This document shows positions 20,205 through 28,863 of a stretch of 64,000 nt of DNA, in pieces. Made by a program: the position numbers and the translations under genes. How positions within the stretch are numbered: position 1 is the first letter of the stretch; each line of letters begins with the position of its first letter. This DNA comes from Pseudomonas fluorescens HK44 (GTDB lineage Bacteria > Pseudomonadota > Gammaproteobacteria > Pseudomonadales > Pseudomonadaceae), in contig NZ_AFOY02000015.1 of assembly GCF_000217955.3 (NCBI RefSeq), positions 496,001 to 560,000 on the forward strand, written 5' to 3'. The notes beneath the pieces are model-generated. The model was not told where the DNA came from. It saw only the letters and a list, made by a program, of their open reading frames with translations, and did no database searches.

Positions 20205-20459
20205 TCAATCTGCTTTTTTCCACTGCGCATAAGCCAGCGGTAAACACACCGCGCACGGTCGATAACCCGCATCACGGGCTGTGGTTTCATCGGCGAAAAA
20301 CACCCGGTGCGCGACATAGCCGCCACGGGCAATGGCACGCAGTGCAGCAGGGCAGTCGAGTCGACCGTAGATTCGTGATCGTCGATGACCGCCCACTTGT
20401 CCGGGTTCGGCGCTGTCTAGCGCTTCGCCCTGAGCATTGATCAGCACAAAGCGTTTCAT
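20205..20459 (-). CDS. Small Ada-like metal-binding domain protein
   Basis: An 84-residue protein resembling the N-terminal zinc domain of the Ada alkyl-transferase (DCPAALRAI ... AGYRPCAVCLP). In Ada four cysteines bind zinc and the first is the methyl acceptor. Here the Cys-x2-Cys pair and one upstream Cys are present, but the position four residues before DCP is Gly, so the acceptor cysteine appears absent. The ATG overlaps the stop of the glycosylase gene as ATGA, so translation is coupled. It may be a stand-alone zinc protein associated with alkylation repair; its function is not known. Confidence 0.75.
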   Translation of the reverse strand: MKRFVLINAQGEALDSAEPGQVGGHRRSRIYGRLDCPAALRAIARGGYVAHRVFFADETTARDAGYRPCAVCLPLAYAQWKKAD

Positions 20460-21067
20460 GGGTTCGGTACTCGCCACAAATACCAGGCCGCGACGGTTCT
20501 ATACGGGCTCCAAGCCTGACCGATATCGACCATCTGCTTGCGGCTTGGCTGTTGCTCCAGACCTTTGAGGCGGCGGTAGCCGTCGCGCACGCCAAAGTCG
20601 TCGGCGGGCAGGATGTCCATGCGTTCGAGGGTGTAGATCAGCAGCATCTCGACTGTCCAGCGGCCGACCCCGCGTAATCGGGTCAGGCGTTCGATCAGTG
20701 CGTCGTCGCTCATCGACAGCGCCTTTGAACGATCCGGCACCAGCCCCTCCAGCGCGCCTTGGGCGATACCCTGAAGCGTGGCGATCTTGCTGCCGGAGAA
20801 ACCACAGCCGCGCAGCACCTCGAATTCGCAGGCCAGCAATTGCTCGGGCGTCGGGAACGGCGAGTCGGGAAACAGGGCTATCAAACGCCCGAGAATGGCA
20901 TCGCCGGCCTTGGCATGGAGTTGCTGATAAGCAATGGCCCGAACCAGCGCTTCATAGGGATCGCGAGCCGGTTTTGGCTGATGCAGGCACGGGCCGATGG
21001 CGGCGATGTGTCGCGCCCAGTCCGGGTCGATGGCGGACAGGTAGTGGCTGGCGGGGTGATAGGGCAT
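20456..21067 (-). CDS. DNA-3-methyladenine glycosylase, HhH-GPD (AlkA-type)
   Basis: A 203-residue base-excision-repair glycosylase. The helix-hairpin-helix is LTRLRGVGRWTVEMLLIY and the catalytic Asp follows in DILPADDFGVRDGY. It lacks the N-terminal beta domain and regulator parts of full-length AlkA, and so matches the short AlkA2-type enzymes. The start MPYHPASHY was chosen because residues upstream are not family-like. It is followed, in an ATGA overlap, by the Ada-like domain gene. Confidence 0.9.
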   Translation of the reverse strand: MPYHPASHYLSAIDPDWARHIAAIGPCLHQPKPARDPYEALVRAIAYQQLHAKAGDAILGRLIALFPDSPFPTPEQLLACEFEVLRGCGFSGSKIATLQGIAQGALEGLVPDRSKALSMSDDALIERLTRLRGVGRWTVEMLLIYTLERMDILPADDFGVRDGYRRLKGLEQQPSRKQMVDIGQAWSPYRTVAAWYLWRVPNP

Positions 21068-21248
21068 GGAAATTCCAGGCAGAAGTTCAGGTACTGCAGG
21101 CAGATTAAAGGTCTGCCCGCAGGATCGCACCCGGTCTCTTGCGCTCGAATTTTCGCGCAGGTTGCGGCGCCATTAACGCATTCGGCCATCATGGTTTCAC
21201 TGATCATGAGCCCGGCTCTGGGTCGGGCTTCGGTGTGAACAGGCGTCT

Positions 21249-21701
21249 TCACATCTGCGGAGGCCAGTTATGTGTCTCGCCTTGGCACTCCTTACACCAA
21301 GCGTACAGCGCGTCATACATGATCAATCCGTGCGAAAGCATTTCCTGGTCATCGGCAAAGCGTTGCGACAATCCCAGCGAAATCGCGTACAGCCCAGCCG
21401 ATTGCGGCGTCAGATCAAGGCGGGAGGTATCCGCCCCGCGCACGATTTTGGCCAAATGCTGCAAGGCTGGATCACTGAGCTGGTACTTCTTCAGGAACGC
21501 ATCAAAGCTGCACAGCTCACCTACGTGGGAAAGCTCAACGCCCGGAATATCGTAAGGCGTTGCATCTTTCTCAGCGGCAAGCCGCAGAACCTCTCTGCTG
21601 GGGACGTACAGGAACTCAGCCTGTGGATCAATAAAACGAGTGATCAACCAAGGACAAGCGATGCGATCAATCTTGGGTCGTTCACGGGTAATCCACCTCA
21701 T
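21249..21701 (-). CDS. ChrB C-terminal-domain protein (second, short copy)
   Basis: A 150-residue protein matching only the C-terminal chromate-resistance domain: ERPKIDRIACPWLITRFIDP, then GVELSHVGELCSFDAFLKKY. The same motifs occur in the full ChrB at 23137-24081 (KRPWVDRLACAWLIRRFIDP). The N-terminal regulatory part is absent. An AGGAGGT site precedes the ATG. It lies 84 bases after chrA in the same direction, so it is probably the third gene of the chr operon. Conserved Asp, Arg, Cys and His residues suggest metal or anion binding; the role is unknown. Confidence 0.85.
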   Translation of the reverse strand: MRWITRERPKIDRIACPWLITRFIDPQAEFLYVPSREVLRLAAEKDATPYDIPGVELSHVGELCSFDAFLKKYQLSDPALQHLAKIVRGADTSRLDLTPQSAGLYAISLGLSQRFADDQEMLSHGLIMYDALYAWCKECQGETHNWPPQM

Positions 21702-21785
21702 GGAACACCTCCTGCCTGGTTCGACAGGCTGGATGATCCGGCAGGCCCGATGCCTGCCAGGAAACGTTTGATCGCCGCACGCTCT

Positions 21786-23144
21786 CTAGCGCAACAGATG
21801 CACTGCCAACCCCATGAGCGCACAGGCCATCAGTACTTGAATGACGCCACGCTTGAAGCGAAACAAGGCAATCGCTGCGGCAATGGCGATCAGCGCAGAG
21901 GGCCAGTCGAGGGTGCCGCTGAACCCTTTGGGCCACAGCACGTGATAGCCGAAGAACACCGCCAGATTAAGAATCACCCCAACCACAGCGGCAGTGATCC
22001 CGGTGAGCGGCGCGGTGAACTTGAGTTCGTTGTGCGTCGTCTCCACCAGCGGGCCACCGGCGAGGATGAACAGGAACGAAGGCAGGAAGGTAAACCAGGT
22101 CACCAGCGTCGCCGCGACGGCGCCGCCGAGAAACACCTGGTCGGCGCCGAACACCTGCGAAACATAGGCCCCGACAAAGCCGACGAAAGCCACCACCATG
22201 ATCAGCGGCCCCGGCGTGGTTTCCCCCAGCGCCAAGCCGTCGATCATTTGTGTCGGTGTCAGCCAGCCATAGTGTCCGACTGCGCCCTGGTAGACATACG
22301 GGAGCACCGCGTAGGCGCCGCCAAATGTCAGCAGTGCCGCCTTGGTAAAGAACCAGGCCATCTGGGTCAAGGTACCTTCCCAACCAAAAAGTGTGGTCAA
22401 GACTGCCATTGGCAACGCCCATAACACCGCCCCGATAAGTGTCAGCAGCGCCAGTTTCAACCAACTGAACCGGGCATGTTCGGGAGAGGGGGTGTCGTCA
22501 TCGATCAATGCCGGGCCGTAGGATTTTTGGGCAGCGCTGTGGCCGCCGATCCTGAACTTCTCGGGAGCAAAACGGCCACCCAGGTAGCCGATCAAGGCCG
22601 CACTGAGCACGATCAGCGGAAAGGGGACATCAAATGCAAAGATCGCCGCGAACGACGCCGCCGCGATGGCCCACAGCCAATTGTTCTTCAGCGCTCGCGA
22701 ACCGATTCGGTGAGCCGCCTGAACGACGATGGCGGTCACGGCCGGTTTGATGCCATAGAAAAGCCCGGCGACTATCGGTACGTCGCCGAAGGCGATATAC
22801 ATCCAGGACAAGGCAATCAGGATGAACAGCGAGGGCAGCACAAACAGCCCGCCTGCGATGACACCGCCCCAGGTTCGATGCATCAGCCAGCCGATGTAGG
22901 TTGCCAGCTGCTGGGCTTCCGGCCCTGGCAGCAACATGCAGTAGTTGAGGGCGTGCAGAAATCGCCGCTCGGAAATCCAGCGCCGTCGTTCGACCAGCTC
23001 CTGGTGCATGATCGAGATCTGTCCTGCCGGCCCGCCGAAACTGATGAAACCAAGCTTGAGCCAGAACCAGAATGCCTCACGCAAACTGATCGCTTCAGGC
23101 CTTGGCAGTTCGGCTTCAACGAGCGATGGAGAAACCTTACTCAT
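21786..23144 (-). CDS. chrA: Chromate efflux transporter ChrA
   Basis: A 452-residue CHR-family membrane protein with two homologous halves. Conserved segments FWLKLGFISFGGPAGQISIMH and, in the second half, FFTKAALLTFGGAYAVLPYV are the CHR-domain hallmarks; the LLPGPEAQQLATYIGW and LGETTPGPLIMVVAFVGF loops are also typical. ChrA exports chromate from the cytoplasm, driven by proton-motive force. Its ATG overlaps the 3' end of chrB by eight bases. The halves have long hydrophobic helices, giving about 10-12 membrane spans. Confidence 0.95.
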   Translation of the reverse strand: MSKVSPSLVEAELPRPEAISLREAFWFWLKLGFISFGGPAGQISIMHQELVERRRWISERRFLHALNYCMLLPGPEAQQLATYIGWLMHRTWGGVIAGGLFVLPSLFILIALSWMYIAFGDVPIVAGLFYGIKPAVTAIVVQAAHRIGSRALKNNWLWAIAAASFAAIFAFDVPFPLIVLSAALIGYLGGRFAPEKFRIGGHSAAQKSYGPALIDDDTPSPEHARFSWLKLALLTLIGAVLWALPMAVLTTLFGWEGTLTQMAWFFTKAALLTFGGAYAVLPYVYQGAVGHYGWLTPTQMIDGLALGETTPGPLIMVVAFVGFVGAYVSQVFGADQVFLGGAVAATLVTWFTFLPSFLFILAGGPLVETTHNELKFTAPLTGITAAVVGVILNLAVFFGYHVLWPKGFSGTLDWPSALIAIAAAIALFRFKRGVIQVLMACALMGLAVHLLR

Positions 23145-24081
23145 TGGGGTGTTCCTCTTTCACAAACGCGGCAAGCAGGCCGTCGAAGATGGCGCTCGCA
23201 GCAGCCAGCAAGTGGTCGTCATCCGTCATGGTTTCGCGTAGTCCGGCCAGCACTCGTTCGATGCCGGCAGCCTCCACTGGCTGAATGCCCCCGATGTCGA
23301 GGTAGTGCACGAGGGCTGCAATGCGCTCCAAACCGGGCGCCTGGACTTCAAAGCTGGCTTGCAGGGTTTCGAAGGTCACACGGTTGCCGACATGACTGAA
23401 GGTCGCCTCATCGAAATCAAAACCCAGGGCACCGGCTGGGCAGTCCTGCGGACTGTTCAACCAGAGGATCCGAGCGTGTGGATCGATGAAGCGTCGAATC
23501 AGCCAGGCACAGGCCAGTCGATCAACCCAGGGCCGTTTGCGTGTTGCCCATACGCGACCCTGAAAGTCCGCGAGACTCAGCGGCACGATTGGCTGGTCGC
23601 GGCTATGGGGTTCGTCCGCCGACAATGCGCGACTGACAGCGGTCTCAAGTTCCTGCAAAACCGCGTCGATCTGCAGCTTCGGCTTGCCAGGAAAATAATC
23701 AATAGTGGTCAGCTGTTCGTAGGCTTTGCGCAGCTTGCGAATCTGCTTGGTGGTCGCCAGTGCATTCTCGGTATTGAGCTGTGCACGGCAGGCGTCGATC
23801 TCGGCGCCTAGCTTGCTGTACTCATCGCTACGGTCGAACAACGCTACGAAGCGTTCGCCATGGGGGTCGACGACAGGCAGGACATAGGCGGTGCCATTGA
23901 TGGCCAGAATATCGCGCTCGACCGAGGCCAGCGCTTCACGACAGGCGTCGGAGTCCGGCAACAGATAGGCGCCATCGCGTAACACCGCTGCCCCAGAGGC
24001 TTTCAGGGCCCGCCAGGCTCGCATGCGCTCGGTGGCATTGGCGGTCGGTAGACCAAGGATTAACGCGAGCCAGTTTTTCAT
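23137..24081 (-). CDS. chrB: Chromate resistance regulator/accessory protein ChrB
   Basis: A 314-residue two-part protein. The N-terminal ~180 residues match the ChrB N-terminal domain (LGLPTANATERMRAWRALKA, GAYLLPDS); the C-terminal part is the ChrB domain also present in the gene at 21249. In Ochrobactrum ChrB is reported to be a chromate-responsive repressor of the chr operon. The ATG at 24081 was preferred to one at 24093, but neither has a clear ribosome site. A long inverted repeat abuts the start codon, consistent with autoregulation. Co-transcribed with chrA. Confidence 0.92.
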   Translation of the reverse strand: MKNWLALILGLPTANATERMRAWRALKASGAAVLRDGAYLLPDSDACREALASVERDILAINGTAYVLPVVDPHGERFVALFDRSDEYSKLGAEIDACRAQLNTENALATTKQIRKLRKAYEQLTTIDYFPGKPKLQIDAVLQELETAVSRALSADEPHSRDQPIVPLSLADFQGRVWATRKRPWVDRLACAWLIRRFIDPHARILWLNSPQDCPAGALGFDFDEATFSHVGNRVTFETLQASFEVQAPGLERIAALVHYLDIGGIQPVEAAGIERVLAGLRETMTDDDHLLAAASAIFDGLLAAFVKEEHPNE

Positions 24082-24116
24082 GTAGAGATACATTCAAAAA
24101 AAGTTTGTATCTCTAC
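24082..24116. promoter_or_regulatory. 11-bp inverted repeat abutting the chrB start, candidate operator
   Basis: GTAGAGATACA at 24082-24092 and TGTATCTCTAC at 24106-24116 are perfect inverted repeats with a 13-base AT-rich spacer. The repeat directly touches the chosen chrB start codon on the minus strand. Its size and place are right for a repressor dimer blocking the chr promoter; ChrB is the obvious candidate protein. Binding is inferred. Confidence 0.65.
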
Positions 24117-24187
24117 AGTATTCCTCTCCGGGCCGATTGAAAAGCCCTCGCGCGGCAAAGCATTTTGTCGGTTTGCCTGAACCGCCT

Positions 24188-25228
24188 TCAGTGCTTGTGC
24201 CGGTGATGGATGTCCGGGAAGTGCGGGTGGCTGTGCCGGATCGCCTGATGCTGGTGAACGTGGCTGTGGGGTTCGCTGCCATCCCATTCAAAGTCATGCT
24301 CATGCTGATGGTGTTCATCGTGAACATGCCGGTGACCATGAATGAGCGGCTCGTGCTGGTGGTCGTGCGCATGGCTTTCAGTGAGGTGAATCCAGACGCC
24401 AATGCCCATCAGCAGGGCCGCGATCCAGAACGTCAGTGAAGCCGGTTCGCCGAGGATCAGGATTGCAATCGCCGCCCCCAGAAACGGCGCGGTCGAAAAG
24501 TACGCGCCGGTGCGTGCCGTGCCGAGGCCGCGAAGGGCGAGCACGAACAGCACCAGGCTAATGCCGTAACCGAGAAAACCGACCAGGAGTATTGGCGCAA
24601 GCGTGGCGATGTTCGGCAGTTTGGCCCCCAACGACAGCGCCAGCGTACAGTTGACCGCTCCCGCAACCAGTCCCTTGATACCGGCAATGAACAGGGCATC
24701 GGACGCCGAGATCTTGCGGGTCAGGTTGTTATCGATGGCCCAGCAGGCACAGGCCAGCGCGACGGCCAGCGGGCCGATCCAGCCTTGCGCCTGTGTCGAG
24801 TCCTGCGGCCAGGCCAGGAACACTCCGCCAGCGACGATGGCCAACATCCCCGCAACGATTCGCCGATCAGCGTTCTCCTTGAACACCAGCCAGGCCAGCA
24901 GCGCCGTCAGTACCGATTCCAGATTGAGCATCAGCGAGGCCGCCGCCCCTGAAGTCAGGGTCAAGCCGAACATCAATGCCACCGGCCCAAGCACACCGCC
25001 GAAGGCGATGGCACCGATCAGCCACGGCCACTCGCCGGCTGTCAGGCCGGTTGCCTGCCAGCCGCGGTCGCGGATAAACCTGACCAGGGTCAAGCCGAGG
25101 CCACTGCCCAGGTACAGCAGCCCCGCCAGTAAAATTGGCGAGACCTCCACACCCAGCAGTTTGGCCAGCGGGGTGCTGGCGCCAAACAGTGCGGCCGCGC
25201 TCAAGGCGTAGAAAATACTCAGGTTCAT
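24188..25228 (-). CDS. DMT/EamA-family transporter with histidine-rich tail
   Basis: A 346-residue inner-membrane transporter with ten predicted helices in two EamA repeats (ALFGASTPLAKLLGVEVSPI; LACACWAIDNNLTRKISASD). After the last helix (residue ~280) comes a cytoplasmic tail of about 65 residues with roughly 24 histidines in alternating His-x and His-Asp/Glu patterns (ESHAHDHQHEPLIHGHRH). Such a tail could bind Ni, Zn, Co or Cu. It lies just upstream of the chr operon and 31 bases after the LysE-type gene. Usual family length is ~290-300, so the tail is an addition. Substrate unknown. Confidence 0.88.
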   Translation of the reverse strand: MNLSIFYALSAAALFGASTPLAKLLGVEVSPILLAGLLYLGSGLGLTLVRFIRDRGWQATGLTAGEWPWLIGAIAFGGVLGPVALMFGLTLTSGAAASLMLNLESVLTALLAWLVFKENADRRIVAGMLAIVAGGVFLAWPQDSTQAQGWIGPLAVALACACWAIDNNLTRKISASDALFIAGIKGLVAGAVNCTLALSLGAKLPNIATLAPILLVGFLGYGISLVLFVLALRGLGTARTGAYFSTAPFLGAAIAILILGEPASLTFWIAALLMGIGVWIHLTESHAHDHQHEPLIHGHRHVHDEHHQHEHDFEWDGSEPHSHVHQHQAIRHSHPHFPDIHHRHKH

Positions 25229-25259
25229 GGGGGATCAGTACCTTAACGTTAAAGGGGAT

Positions 25260-25880
25260 TCAGGCCCTGCGGGCCATTAGCAGCACCGACGCTGCTGCTG
25301 ACAACAACCCGGCGCAGCACCGATTGAAAATTCGCTTGCCACGTGGCTCGGCAAACCAGCGACGCATGTGCAAACCCATATAGGCGTAGGCACTGATGGC
25401 GATCCATTCAAGCCCCAGAAACAACGCTCCCAGCACCGCAAACTGCGGCGTCACGGCTTTCGTCGGGTCGACGAACTGTGGGAGAAACGCGGTGAAGATC
25501 AAAATTGCTTTCGGGTTGCCAGCCGCGACAAGAAACTCCTGCCGGGCCAATGCCATGATGCCAATCGGCGCGCTCGCAACTGCGCTTTCAGCCTGCGGAT
25601 TGGCTCGCCAGAGCTGAACCGCAAGGTAGAACAGATAGGCCGCCCCCAGAATCTTGATCCCGTAAAACAGCAGTTCCGACGTTTGCAGTACTACCGCCAG
25701 CCCGGCTGAGGCCAAGGCAATCATGCCGGCGAACGCCAGCAAACGCCCGAGCCCGGCGACACAGGACATGCGGTAACCGTAGCGGGTCGAGTTGCTGACC
25801 GAGAGCAGATTGTTCGGGCCAGGCGCCATGTTCAGGGCGAAACAGGCGGGAAGAAACAACGTAAGCGTGGCGAGATCCAT
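25260..25880 (-). CDS. LysE/RhtB-family exporter
   Basis: A 206-residue amino-acid-type exporter with about six membrane helices. The family signature ALNMAPGPNNLLSVSNSTRY is near the N-terminus, and FLVAAGNPKAILIFTAFLPQF marks the second half. The ATG at 25880 has GGAGG five bases upstream, so it was chosen over a start 12 codons earlier. It is followed 31 bases later by the DMT transporter gene and is divergent from the cystathionine beta-synthase gene, which hints at a sulfur amino acid substrate, an inference only. Confidence 0.9.
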   Translation of the reverse strand: MDLATLTLFLPACFALNMAPGPNNLLSVSNSTRYGYRMSCVAGLGRLLAFAGMIALASAGLAVVLQTSELLFYGIKILGAAYLFYLAVQLWRANPQAESAVASAPIGIMALARQEFLVAAGNPKAILIFTAFLPQFVDPTKAVTPQFAVLGALFLGLEWIAISAYAYMGLHMRRWFAEPRGKRIFNRCCAGLLSAAASVLLMARRA

Positions 25881-26224
25881 GGCAGCCTCCAAAAGCAGGA
25901 CCAATATTTTTATCACAGGTGTCGGGCGGTTTAACGGATTTTGTGGTTGATACCTTTTTTGAAATCGCCTCCTGGCGAAGCCTGTGTTCGGATCGGTCCG
26001 CGCTCGGGCGAAGCAGGCGTAAAATCATGCCATGCGGTCTTCCAGAACGACCGAGGAAGCAGGGTCTACGACTGCTTCTCAGTCGAACGCAAATGGCGGC
26101 GTAAAGTTGCGAGCAGCACAATCCCGGCCTATGGTCCAAGCGAGATATTCCCTGCGATGGGCGCACGTTGACTCACCGTCGGTTGCAGTCCATCCAATGT
26201 GATAGTCCGCAAGGAGGTGAAGAC
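25881..26224. other. Divergent promoter region, lysE-type / CBS
   Basis: These 344 bases separate two divergent units and should contain both promoters. A strong AAGGAGGTGA ribosome site ends the region before the CBS start. No palindrome of convincing length, no known riboswitch (SAM, cysteine-related) and no ORF with family features was recognised. Confidence 0.4.
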
Positions 26225-27601
26225 ATGCCGAACAACTCTCGCCCGGCTGTGCTCGGGCTGATCGGCAATACGCCGCTGGTGCGCGTCAGCCGCTTCGATA
26301 CCGGCCCGTGCACGTTGTTCCTCAAGCTTGAGTCGCAGAACCCCGGTGGGTCGATCAAGGACCGCATCGGCCTGGCGATGATCGACGCCGCCGAGCGCGA
26401 TGGCCGCCTGCAACCGGGCGGCACCATCGTCGAGGCCACCGCCGGCAACACCGGCCTCGGCCTGGCGCTGGTCGGTCGTGCCAAGGGATACCGGGTGGTG
26501 CTGGTGGTGCCGGACAAGATGTCCACCGAGAAAGTCCTGCACCTCAAGGCGATGGGCGCCGAGGTACACATCACCCGCTCCGACGTCGGCAAGGGCCATC
26601 CCGAGTATTACCAGGACGTTGCCGCGCGGCTGGCGCAGGAGATTCCCGACGCGTTCTTCGCCGATCAGTTCAACAATCCGGCCAACCCGCTGGCCCACGA
26701 GTGCAGCACCGCTCCGGAGATCTGGGCGCAGACCGAACATGATCTGGATGCCATCGTCGTCGGTGTCGGTTCGGCCGGCACGTTGACCGGGCTGACCCGT
26801 TTCTTTCGCCGCGTGCAGCCGAACCTGGAAATGGTGCTGGCCGACCCGGTCGGCTCAGTGATGGCCGAATACAGCCGCAGCGGCACCCTCGGCACACCCG
26901 GTTCGTGGGCGGTGGAAGGCATCGGCGAAGACTTCATTCCATCGATTGCCGACCTTTCCAGCGTGCGCCAGGCCTATTCGATCAGCGACGAGGAAAGTTT
27001 CGATCATGCGCGCCAACTGCTGCGCGCCGAAGGCATTCTCGGCGGCTCTTCGACCGGGACATTACTGGCGGCAGCATTGCGCTACTGCCGCGAGCAAACC
27101 GAGCCGAAGCGGGTGGTCAGCTTCGTTTGCGACACCGGCACCCGTTACCTGTCGAAGATCTACAACGACCAGTGGATGACCGATCAGGGCCTGCTTGCGC
27201 GCAAGCGCTACGACGACTTGCGCGACCTGATCGCACGGCGCTTCGAGGATGGCCGGGTGATCAGCGTCGGTCCGGACGACACTTTGCTGACCGCCTTCCA
27301 GCGCATGCGCCTGGCGGATGTGTCGCAACTGCCGGTGCTGGTGGGCGGAAAGCGGCTGGTCGGGGTGATCGACGAATCGGATATTCTGCTGGACGTGCAC
27401 AAAGACGCTTCGCACTTCCGTGCGACCGTGGCCAGCGCGATGACCGACAAGCTGGAAACGCTACCTCCCGGCGCCAGCCTGGCTGAGTTGCAGGCGGAAC
27501 TCGACCGTGGGCTGGTGGCGATCATCGCCGACGCCTCGGGCTTCCACGGTCTGATCACTCGAGTCGACATGCTCAATCACTTGCGGAGATCCCTCACATG
27601 A
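26225..27601 (+). CDS. Cystathionine beta-synthase (PLP domain + CBS pair)
   Basis: A 458-residue fold-type II PLP enzyme that condenses serine (or O-acetylserine) with homocysteine, the first step of reverse transsulfuration. The PLP Lys is in NPGGSIKDRIGLAM, the substrate loop is VEATAGNTGLGLALV and the phosphate loop is GVGSAGTLTG. A C-terminal CBS-domain pair (from about residue 335; VGPDDTLLTAFQRMRLADVS) could bind adenosyl ligands. The absence of a heme domain is normal for bacterial forms. AAGGAGGTGAAGAC precedes the ATG. It overlaps the next gene as ATGA, so the pair is an operon. Confidence 0.92.
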   Translation: MPNNSRPAVLGLIGNTPLVRVSRFDTGPCTLFLKLESQNPGGSIKDRIGLAMIDAAERDGRLQPGGTIVEATAGNTGLGLALVGRAKGYRVVLVVPDKMSTEKVLHLKAMGAEVHITRSDVGKGHPEYYQDVAARLAQEIPDAFFADQFNNPANPLAHECSTAPEIWAQTEHDLDAIVVGVGSAGTLTGLTRFFRRVQPNLEMVLADPVGSVMAEYSRSGTLGTPGSWAVEGIGEDFIPSIADLSSVRQAYSISDEESFDHARQLLRAEGILGGSSTGTLLAAALRYCREQTEPKRVVSFVCDTGTRYLSKIYNDQWMTDQGLLARKRYDDLRDLIARRFEDGRVISVGPDDTLLTAFQRMRLADVSQLPVLVGGKRLVGVIDESDILLDVHKDASHFRATVASAMTDKLETLPPGASLAELQAELDRGLVAIIADASGFHGLITRVDMLNHLRRSLT

Positions 27602-28776
27602 GTCAGCACGATGAAAACGCCACGCCACGGGCCTTCGCCACCCGTGTGATCCATGCCGGACAGGCGCCGGATCCGACCACCGGGGCGTTGATGCCGCCGA
27701 TTTACGCGAACTCTACCTACTTGCAGCAGAGCCCCGGAGTACACAAGGGCTTCGACTATGGGCGCTCGCACAACCCGACGCGTTTTGCGCTGGAGCGTTG
27801 TGTGGCAGACCTCGAGGGCGGCACCCAGGCATTTGCCTTCGCCTCCGGGCTGGCGGCGATCTCCACCGTGCTCGAACTGCTCGACACCGGCGCGCACATC
27901 GTCTCCGGTAACGACCTGTATGGCGGTACCTTCCGATTGTTCGACAAGGTGCGTCGGCGCAGCGCCGGGCATCGCTTCAGCTTCGTCGATCTGACCGACC
28001 TGACGGCATTCGAAGCGGCGCTGCAGGACGACACGCGAATGGTCTGGGTCGAGACGCCGAGCAATCCCTTGCTGCGCATCACCGACCTTGCCGCTGTCGC
28101 GCGTACCTGCCGCGAGCGGGGCATCATCTGTGTGGCCGACAACACCTTCGCCAGCCCGTGGATACAGCGGCCGCTGGAGTTGGGCTTCGATATCGTGCTG
28201 CACTCGACGACCAAGTACCTGAACGGCCACTCCGATGTGATCGGTGGCATTGCGGTGGTCGGGCAGAATGCAGAACTGCGCGAGCGCCTGGGCTTTCTGC
28301 AAAACGCAGTGGGGGCTATCGCCGGGCCGTTCGACGCTTTTCTCACCCTGCGCGGAGTGAAGACCCTGGCGCTGCGCATGGAGCGCCACTGTAGCAACGC
28401 GCTGGAACTGGCACGCTGGCTTTCGCATCAGCCGCAGGTGGCGCGCGTCTATTATCCGGGCCTGCCGTCGCACCCGCAGCACGAACTGGCGCAACGGCAG
28501 ATGCACGGTTTCGGCGGGATGATTTCCCTCGACCTGGACAGCGACCTGGCCGGTGCCAAGCGCTTCCTCGAGAGTGTACGGATCTTCGCCCTGGCCGAGA
28601 GCCTGGGCGGGGTCGAAAGCCTGATCGAGCACCCGGCGATCATGACGCACGCCAGCATCCCCGCCGAAACCCGCGCAGAGCTTGGCATCGGCGATGCGCT
28701 GATTCGGTTGTCAGTGGGGGTCGAGGATGTCGAAGACCTGCGCGCCGACCTGGCCCAGGCGCTGGCGCAGATCTGA
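27598..28776 (+). CDS. Cystathionine gamma-lyase / trans-sulfuration enzyme
   Basis: A 392-residue Cys/Met-metabolism PLP enzyme, expected to split cystathionine to cysteine, 2-oxobutyrate and ammonia. Motifs are [32 protein letters not shown], the cofactor-binding [18 protein letters not shown] and the PLP Lys in [16 protein letters not shown]. The C-terminal [17 protein letters not shown] is typical. Coupling to CBS supports the gamma-lyase role over the forward enzymes (MetB/MetC), although sequence alone does not settle it. Confidence 0.9.
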   Translation: MSQHDENATPRAFATRVIHAGQAPDPTTGALMPPIYANSTYLQQSPGVHKGFDYGRSHNPTRFALERCVADLEGGTQAFAFASGLAAISTVLELLDTGAHIVSGNDLYGGTFRLFDKVRRRSAGHRFSFVDLTDLTAFEAALQDDTRMVWVETPSNPLLRITDLAAVARTCRERGIICVADNTFASPWIQRPLELGFDIVLHSTTKYLNGHSDVIGGIAVVGQNAELRERLGFLQNAVGAIAGPFDAFLTLRGVKTLALRMERHCSNALELARWLSHQPQVARVYYPGLPSHPQHELAQRQMHGFGGMISLDLDSDLAGAKRFLESVRIFALAESLGGVESLIEHPAIMTHASIPAETRAELGIGDALIRLSVGVEDVEDLRADLAQALAQI

Positions 28777-28863
28777 GCAATGGGGGTCGTTAGCTGCCTG
28801 TTTCGACGGCGGGTAACGACACCACCAGCACGTTGCATTGCACGCCATTGTTCGGCGGTCCGG

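Noticed and set aside
24137..24439. Plus-strand frame rich in Val/Met opposite the DMT transporter tail
   Set aside because: It is the antisense of the histidine-rich tail (CAC/CAT read back as GTG/ATG) and has no ribosome site or family match.
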